The notes under the pieces are model-generated. The model was not told the origin of the DNA. It saw only the letters and a list, made by a program, of their open reading frames with translations, and did no database searches. Of a stretch of DNA of 64,000 nt, positions 58,461-64,000 are shown piece by piece (position 1 is the first letter of the stretch; every line of letters starts with the position of its first letter). Source of the DNA: Neobacillus driksii (GTDB taxonomy: Bacteria; Bacillota; Bacilli; Bacillales; Cytobacillaceae). A program made the translations under genes and the position numbers. The DNA is taken from NCBI RefSeq assembly GCF_013409995.1, contig NZ_JACCBX010000001.1, forward strand, positions 246,932 to 310,931, in the 5' to 3' direction.

Positions 58461-58489
58461 ACTATAGATGGATTTAAATAGACTGTTAA
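58461..58489 (-). promoter_or_regulatory. Promoter of the S8 protease gene
   Basis: On the minus strand TTAACA (58484-58489), 17-bp spacer and TATAGT (58461-58466), about 50 bases before the start codon. Confidence 0.6.
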
Positions 58490-58600
58490 TTGGGACAATT
58501 TGTGTTAAATAAGGGCCCCATAAGAGGAACTAGTATAAAAAATGGAGGGTTTACTATTAAAAATAGATGGTTTTTCCTTTCTATTAACTTGGGACAATTT
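58486..58600. promoter_or_regulatory. Two related repeats at the protease promoter
   Basis: TTAATTGGGACAATTT (58486-58501) and TTAACTTGGGACAATTT (58584-58600), in the same orientation about 98 bases apart. The first overlaps the -35 box of the protease promoter. They are candidate binding sites for the neighbouring XRE-TPR regulator. Confidence 0.5.
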
Positions 58601-58618
58601 TATACATTCGACAAAAAA

Positions 58619-58641
58619 GGACAATTGGTATGCAATTGTCC
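58619..58641 (-). terminator. Terminator of the XRE-TPR gene
   Basis: GGACAATTG (58619-58627) and CAATTGTCC (58633-58641), followed by TTTTTT on the minus strand. The arms share the GGACAATT core of the repeats nearby. Confidence 0.8.
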
Positions 58642-58663
58642 CTTCTAATCTAGAAGACTATCT

Positions 58664-59959
58664 TTATTGTTTTTCTCGGACCCCTGTTTTCCTAAGGTCA
58701 ACGGGTGACCTAATGTTAGTAAGCAGGTTCTTCAGGTGTTGATTGCATATATGAAGATAGTGATTGGCAGAAGCAAAGTCCTGTTTTTCTTCATAATAGG
58801 CTGCAACCATCTGAAGATATTTCATTCCTCTATCGATATTCATATGATGTTCAATAATGGGCAGTCCATGTTTAATGATATATTGAACCAGCATTTTCTT
58901 TGTACTTGCTGCTTCTAAATAAAGGATTTTCAATTCAATGCATCGCGGCGATTTTTGATCTTGAAAGGAATCTAATATCTCAGATAACAGCTCTGCAGCC
59001 TTTTCATTTTGCGAAAAAGAAATAAGCGCCTCTGCTAGATAGGAAATCGTTATATAATAGGAAGCTGAATTCTTTTCTTTGTGCTGAAGAGCCTGTGAAT
59101 AATAATCCAGCGATTCTTCTATATTCCCTTGTTTGTAATATAAAAACCCGAGGTTATGAAACGAAAGGGCCTTCGTTTCCGTATCCTGAAGCATCTCTGC
59201 GTCATTTAAAATATGTACAAGTATCTCTTTCCCTTTATCAAATTCACCAATATGAATGAAATTAATAGCTAGAATCATTTTGACATGAACCATTCTTAAT
59301 AAATTGTTTGTCTGATGAAAAACATGCAATGCTTTATACGCATAATGAATCGATAAAGAGTAGTGGGATAAATGCCCGTGCAGGGCTGATCGAAAATAAT
59401 AATACTCTGATATTTTTGCCCGATATTCCTCTGCTTTGTTTTCCGCACGAGATAAGAAGAGGAGGGCCTGGGAAAATTGTTCCTTTTTTCCATAATAGAT
59501 GGCTTGAAGGAGGTCCCAGACATAAGTTTCATAAGGAGAAAATTTTGAGATATATTTATGAATGCCTCGGGAGGAATCCTCAAACGTAAAAAAATCGTGC
59601 AATAGCAGATAGTACCGCAGCATATATAATTCATAGAGATAAATCATGTCCGTACAGTACACATATTCCTTGTATTCTTGCAATTCTTTATATAATATTG
59701 CAGCTTTTTCTTGGTGCAGCCGCTCTATTGTCTCGTAGAATAAATCCAGCTTATATCTAACTAATTCGCTCTTTTTGTTTTCTTCCTCAATAGAAATTTG
59801 CAATCTGTCACACAGCATCTGTAGTGTTTTTTGATTGGCCTCTTTTACATTGTTTTCAATTTTACTTAAGTGGGTAACCGAGCAAATGCCCTGGCAAAGC
59901 TGTTCTTGCGTCTTATTTTGCTTTCTTCGATGATAATAAATCACTTTTCCAATGGACAT
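58664..59959 (-). CDS. XRE-TPR regulator (RRNPP-like), next to the S8 protease
   Basis: Four hundred and thirty-one residues. XRE helix-turn-helix (IGKVIYYHRRKQNKTQEQL, VTHLSKIENNVKEANQKTL) followed by TPR repeats to the end (KALSFHNLGFLYYKQGNIEESLDYYSQAL is a clear one). This is the NprR/PlcR layout; NprR and PlcR control secreted proteases or virulence factors in response to a secreted peptide. A protease gene follows in the same direction. No NprX/PapR-like peptide gene could be seen in the 250 bases downstream. The Shine-Dalgarno is weak (AGCAGG). Confidence 0.87.
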   Translation of the reverse strand: MSIGKVIYYHRRKQNKTQEQLCQGICSVTHLSKIENNVKEANQKTLQMLCDRLQISIEEENKKSELVRYKLDLFYETIERLHQEKAAILYKELQEYKEYVYCTDMIYLYELYMLRYYLLLHDFFTFEDSSRGIHKYISKFSPYETYVWDLLQAIYYGKKEQFSQALLFLSRAENKAEEYRAKISEYYYFRSALHGHLSHYSLSIHYAYKALHVFHQTNNLLRMVHVKMILAINFIHIGEFDKGKEILVHILNDAEMLQDTETKALSFHNLGFLYYKQGNIEESLDYYSQALQHKEKNSASYYITISYLAEALISFSQNEKAAELLSEILDSFQDQKSPRCIELKILYLEAASTKKMLVQYIIKHGLPIIEHHMNIDRGMKYLQMVAAYYEEKQDFASANHYLHICNQHLKNLLTNIRSPVDLRKTGVREKQ

Positions 59960-60071
59960 ACAACCAACCTGCTTTCTAGTAAAATGAAAATTTCCCTAAG
60001 CCTAGTATACTGAATAGATGACTGTAGTTCTTGTTCTATTACTAGGCATATAGTACGATTTTTTTTCTGAA

Positions 60072-60254
60072 GGCTGTGTTAAATTTGGCTGTTGATTTGC
60101 GCTCCAGGCGCTACGCTTTCCGCGGGCTCGCCCGTGAGCCTCCTCGGTCGTGCCGACCTCCGGGGTCTCACTCAGCTCGTTCATCCCGCAGGAGTCGAGC
60201 GCCTTCCGCTCCAATCAACAGGTTCTAAAATCAACAGTCTCCTTTAACACAGCC
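60072..60254. repeat. MITE-like repeat with terminal inverted repeats, copy 1
   Basis: One hundred and eighty-three bases bounded by GGCTGTGTTAAA (60072-60083) and TTTAACACAGCC (60243-60254). Inside the ends, CTGTTGATTTGCGCTCC and CGCTCCAATCAACAG form a second inverted pair around a GC-rich core. No coding capacity is believable. A related copy begins at 63895. Confidence 0.75.
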
Positions 60255-60265
60255 ATAATAAAAGT

Positions 60266-60292
60266 AATCCCCTCCATTTATTAGAGGGGATT
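60266..60292 (-). terminator. Terminator of the spore-polysaccharide operon
   Basis: AATCCCCTC (60266-60274) with GAGGGGATT (60284-60292), 12 bases beyond the epimerase stop. Confidence 0.75.
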
Positions 60293-60303
60293 CGGGCTGG
60301 TTA

Positions 60304-61292
<989 letters not shown>

Positions 61293-61296
<4 letters not shown>

Positions 61297-62684
61297 TTTT
61301 TATCCGATCCTTTTTTACGATCATTTCCCTTTTTCTTATTCTTGTTATCCCTCTTACCGCCGTGCTCCCTTTTTTGACTGTTACGATCATGCCCTTTTTT
61401 ATGGTCGTGGTCCTTACCATGATCCTTGCCCTTTTTATGGCCATTCCCTTTTTTACTGCTACGGTTTTTTATTACTGGCAAAACAGTAGGAATGTCCTTA
61501 ATTTCCCTTTGTACTTCCTCTTCGGTAAGTGGGATAGGAGTTTTCGTCCATTCCGCATGTGTGGCAGGATCTAGAACCTTTACTTGCTCTAGGAAATCAG
61601 TCAGGAAACCTCTTTCATGAAGGTTTTGAAAAAGTTCAAGAGGTCTTTCTTGCAGACGAGAGTATGAGTAGACATGGTCAACCATTTTAAAACCATTGTT
61701 AGTGACAAATACATGTCGTAAAGGGGCATCTATTTGTTTAAATCCAGCCTGTTTTTGGGAGGTTAGAATGTCTAATAAGAGTTTTGTCACGACGGGTTGA
61801 AGGGTGGTTTGTTTCTTTAGAAAGGTGTTTAAATCTGGTCCCACTAAATATTCCATGACAACGTAGTTATTTCCGCTTTCATAAACTTTTGGAATAAAGG
61901 AAAGGTCCTGATTAGCCAATAAAATGGTTTTTTCCATTTCGCAATGTCCTGGTTTTCCATAGATTTTTACGCATTTATCCTCAGCAATACGATAGACCGC
62001 ACCTTGATGTCCTGCACCAATTAATGTTTGCGAGATAGCGCTATCCACTTTTACTCCTTCACCATCTCCTCCTGAGAAGACGGGAATGTTTCGGTAATCT
62101 ATTTTGTTTTCATCAAAATATCTCTGCCACGTTTTATATGTGTCCGGTTCTAATTTTCTTACTTGAGATAAGAAGGATTCTTTTAGTAACATCATGTTTA
62201 AATCTCTCAATAATTTAAGTGGTACCGGATGTATGCGCTTGAAGGCATTTACATGGTCAATTACCTTAAGTTCTTCATTTTCAAGGACGAAAATATCCCG
62301 TAACGGGGCGTCAATCATTGTGAACTGAGCATTTCTCATTTCACCTAATATAAACAGAAGTTTTCTAGTAATCGATTCTGGGATAAAGGTACAATTCCGG
62401 ATGTATTCCTTCAACGTTGGTGCATTAAAGTATTCCATGACGATATAGTTTTCACCGTATCCATAAAGTCGTGGAAAGAATGGTAAGTGTTGTCCTGCTT
62501 TTAATGCCTCTACTTCCATTTGGGCTTGAAGCGTGTTGCTATAAATTTTTACACAGCGCTCCTCCGATATTTTAAATACGGCTCCTTGAGCACCCATTCC
62601 GATTAAAGGATAGTTAGTGGGGTTGTCAATTAATAGAGTTTTTGGTCCTTTCGTTACTTTAATTAATCTGAAATCTTCCATCAT
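61293..62684 (-). CDS. Tandem kinase-like protein with basic His/Lys/Gly-rich tail
   Basis: Four hundred and sixty-three residues with two homologous halves: about 20-200 (GMGAQGAVFKISEERCVKIY, YIVMEYF, IDAPLRDIFV, KVIDHVNAF) and about 220-390 (GAGHQGAVYRIAEDKCVKIY, YVVMEYL, IDAPLRHVFV, KMVDHVYSY). Each has a glycine loop, the VAIK-type Lys and a hinge like small protein kinases, but the HRD-N and DFG positions read as DAPLR and DHV, so activity is doubtful. The last 70 residues are a disordered K/H/G/D-rich tail (KKGNGHKKGKDHGKDHDHKK). Similar kinase-like proteins (CotS/CotI/YrzF group) belong to spore coats in Bacillus. Both ends overlap neighbours by 4 bases. Confidence 0.75.
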
Positions 62685-63742
62685 GATCCCCCTAACAATT
62701 CATCATAATATTTAGCCTGCAAAAAGAGCTGCTTATTTTGGTCAAAGTTTTGTTCGACTTTTTGACGAGCAGAAATGACATAGCCTTCCCATAGGTGACT
62801 GTTCATTAACATAAATTCTAATGCTTCTGCAAGATGATCGACATCGTTTTCCCTTACTAATATTCCATCTTGGTTATTTGTGATGATTTCTGGAATACCA
62901 GCATGGTTGGTGGAGAGCACTGGAATTCCTGTTGCCATAGCCTCTTTGACCGTATTCGGAATTCCTTCTACATCGCCATTGGACGCCGTTAAACTTGGTG
63001 CACAAAATATGTCAGCTTGTCCCATTAATTCTGGAACTTGGCTTTTTGGCACACGATTTAATAGACGGAAGGAGGTACCTAAATTCAGCTGTGAGGCTAG
63101 GGATTTAATATAGCCTTCCAGCTCACCGCCTCCAATAATGGTAAGGGTAGCATTTGGAAATTGGGATTTAATCTTACTAAATGCCTGCATTAAGACATGG
63201 TGCCCTTTCTTTTCTACTAATCTCCCGATTGAAACGATGTTCTGTGATCCTTGTAGATTTGGTCCTTTATAAGGGAAAAGGCTAAGGTCAACCCCTCCGT
63301 AGAGAACTCTGATTTTATCGGCAGGACATCCCCATAAATTAATGCGATGTGCTAGATACTGACAAACCGGGAAAAAGCGATCTCCTTGTTCGAAAAGCAT
63401 CTTCATGCCTTCTAAATAGTCAACCGGCTGATTAGCAAGGGTTGCATCTCTGCCCCTTATACTTGTTACGAGTGGGAGGGAGGTTTCTTCCTTAAATGGA
63501 AGAAGTAATAAACCTAATTGAGCATGGTGTGCGTGTATGAGCGAAATTTTATTTTTTTCTACATATTCTTTTGGTGAGAAGATTTCACTTAGGTAGTGAA
63601 CCTTTTTATTGAGAAGCGGCAAGTTTACCATATACTTAGGCTGCCTGACCAAATGGATATAATCATAGCCTGGAACTTCCCGAATCTGGGGAATATATTG
63701 GGTCGGGTCCACCCGCAGGTTTAAATGGATAACTTTAGGCAA
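62681..63742 (-). CDS. Glycosyltransferase, GT4 (group 1)
   Basis: Three hundred and fifty-three residues from a TTG with AAAGGAG 8 bases upstream. GT-B fold: LIHAHHAQLG in the N-domain, VLYGGVD, IVSIGRLVEKKGHHVLMQAF, TLTIIGGGELEGYI and EGIPNTVKEAMATGIPVLSTNHAGIPEII, the GT4 donor-binding region with the EX7E-type glutamates. Cytoplasmic or membrane-associated. First gene of the three-gene unit; resembles glycosyltransferases near spore coat genes (YtcC/CotSA). A CATACCTTA box about 50 bases upstream fits a mother-cell promoter. Confidence 0.87.
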   Translation of the reverse strand: MPKVIHLNLRVDPTQYIPQIREVPGYDYIHLVRQPKYMVNLPLLNKKVHYLSEIFSPKEYVEKNKISLIHAHHAQLGLLLLPFKEETSLPLVTSIRGRDATLANQPVDYLEGMKMLFEQGDRFFPVCQYLAHRINLWGCPADKIRVLYGGVDLSLFPYKGPNLQGSQNIVSIGRLVEKKGHHVLMQAFSKIKSQFPNATLTIIGGGELEGYIKSLASQLNLGTSFRLLNRVPKSQVPELMGQADIFCAPSLTASNGDVEGIPNTVKEAMATGIPVLSTNHAGIPEIITNNQDGILVRENDVDHLAEALEFMLMNSHLWEGYVISARQKVEQNFDQNKQLFLQAKYYDELLGGS

Positions 63743-63792
63743 TTGTCATTCTCCTTTCAAAAATAATATCTAAATTTATAATCCTCTAAAAA

Positions 63793-63801
63793 TAAGGTAT
63801 G
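63793..63801 (-). promoter_or_regulatory. Candidate SigK/SigE -10 box
   Basis: The minus strand reads CATACCTTA, matching CATANNNTA of SigK -10 elements, about 50 bases before the glycosyltransferase start. No clear matching -35 element was seen. Confidence 0.35.
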
Positions 63802-63849
63802 CTTTTTGAAAGGGAAGGCTTGGACAAATTGGTAAAAACACAAGTATAA

Positions 63850-63888
63850 AATGCGCCACAGTCGGTATGGACTGTGACGCATTTTTTT
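63850..63888 (+). terminator. Terminator without an evident plus-strand gene
   Basis: AATGCGCCACAGTC (63850-63863) and GACTGTGACGCATT (63870-63883), one mismatch, followed by seven T on the plus strand. No convincing plus-strand gene precedes it; it may end a gene on the minus strand from beyond the window. Confidence 0.6.
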
Positions 63889-63894
63889 ACTTAA

Positions 63895-64000
63895 CTGTGT
63901 TAATTGGGCTGTTGATTTGCGCTCCACTAAGGAATGCTTCTTGGAATAATCACCACAGGGACGTGCGGTCTTTGCCTGTCCCGAGGCACTTCGCTTTCCG
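63895..64000. repeat. MITE-like repeat, copy 2 (cut by window end)
   Basis: CTGTGTTAATTGGGCTGTTGATTTGCGCTCCA in outline matches the left end of the element at 60072 (written here as one string of two parts: CTGTGTTAATTGGG then CTGTTGATTTGCGCTCCA). The core differs: about 65 extra bases lie between the left end and the shared CGCTTTCCG. The right end is outside the window. Confidence 0.65.

Noticed and set aside
58412..58663. A PapR/NprX-like signal peptide gene downstream of the XRE-TPR regulator
   Set aside because: No frame with a binding site and secretion-type sequence was found between the regulator and the protease.
60002..60214. A 70-codon minus-strand frame
   Set aside because: It lies mostly inside the MITE-like repeat and its codons mirror the repeat structure; no binding site.
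63800..63850. 16-codon frame starting at ATG 63799-63801
   Set aside because: Shine-Dalgarno is too close to the ATG and the peptide has no recognisable features, although a terminator follows directly.

Overview
The window reads as chromosomal DNA of a low-GC, spore-forming member of the Bacillaceae (Bacillus, Neobacillus or Niallia type). The evidence is A/T-rich codon use, AGGAGG-type ribosome binding sites with frequent TTG/GTG starts, a SleB-type cortex-lytic enzyme, S-box (SAM-I) riboswitches, a metNPQ operon, ScoAB, PurU and GalE of Bacillus type, and two XRE-TPR regulators of the RRNPP kind. No tRNA, rRNA, CRISPR array, transposase or phage gene was seen.

Positions 1-21700 form a glycan-degradation locus. 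It contains the C-terminal part of a GH38 alpha-mannosidase (cut by the window edge), a GH3 glycosidase, an operon of a small DUF4177-like protein, an RbsD-type pyranase, a GH29 alpha-fucosidase and a Gfo/Idh/MocA oxidoreductase, a heterodimeric ABC exporter, a sugar isomerase/epimerase-like TIM barrel, an endonuclease/exonuclease/phosphatase-fold hydrolase, a GH123/DUF4091-like protein and a GH35 beta-galactosidase. A secreted multidomain GH85 endo-beta-N-acetylglucosaminidase is on the opposite strand. Together these match removal of an N-glycan from glycoprotein outside the cell followed by cytoplasmic trimming of fucose, galactose and mannose. Within the locus, at about 4779, two head-to-head gene remnants (PhyH-type dioxygenase and a GH38-like protein) have both lost their 5' ends, as expected from one deletion across a divergent promoter.

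Positions 21700-34500 hold scoAB (succinyl-CoA:3-oxoacid CoA-transferase) with a divergent LysR regulator, then a galactoside-type operon: binding lipoprotein, two permeases, GH2 beta-galactosidase, a GH63/GH37-like glycosidase, a DMT transporter and a LacI-type repressor. Its promoter has an operator inside the -35/-10 spacer, repeated further upstream, and an intercistronic hairpin separates the binding-protein gene from the permeases.

Positions 34480-38670 hold metNPQ plus an M20 amidohydrolase behind two tandem SAM-I riboswitches, each with its own terminator. Positions 38800-46300 hold small membrane proteins, an MFS exporter divergent from an XRE-TPR regulator with three copies of a palindromic operator between them, a fused two-domain peptide-type ABC permease with no partner genes, a structured GC-rich repeat, galE and a 37-residue membrane peptide. 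Positions 46600-53850 hold a PAS-GGDEF-EAL protein, a GNAT, a phosphoesterase, purU, a CPBP protease gene broken by one in-frame TGA, and a NarL-type two-component system.

Positions 53850-60000 hold sleB, a very large secreted S8 protease and an adjacent XRE-TPR regulator. The right end (60070-63750) is a three-gene operon with 4-bp overlaps: glycosyltransferase, duplicated kinase-like protein with a basic tail, and UDP-glucuronate epimerase-like enzyme, probably for a spore surface polysaccharide. It is flanked by two copies of a structured repeat, the second cut by the window edge.
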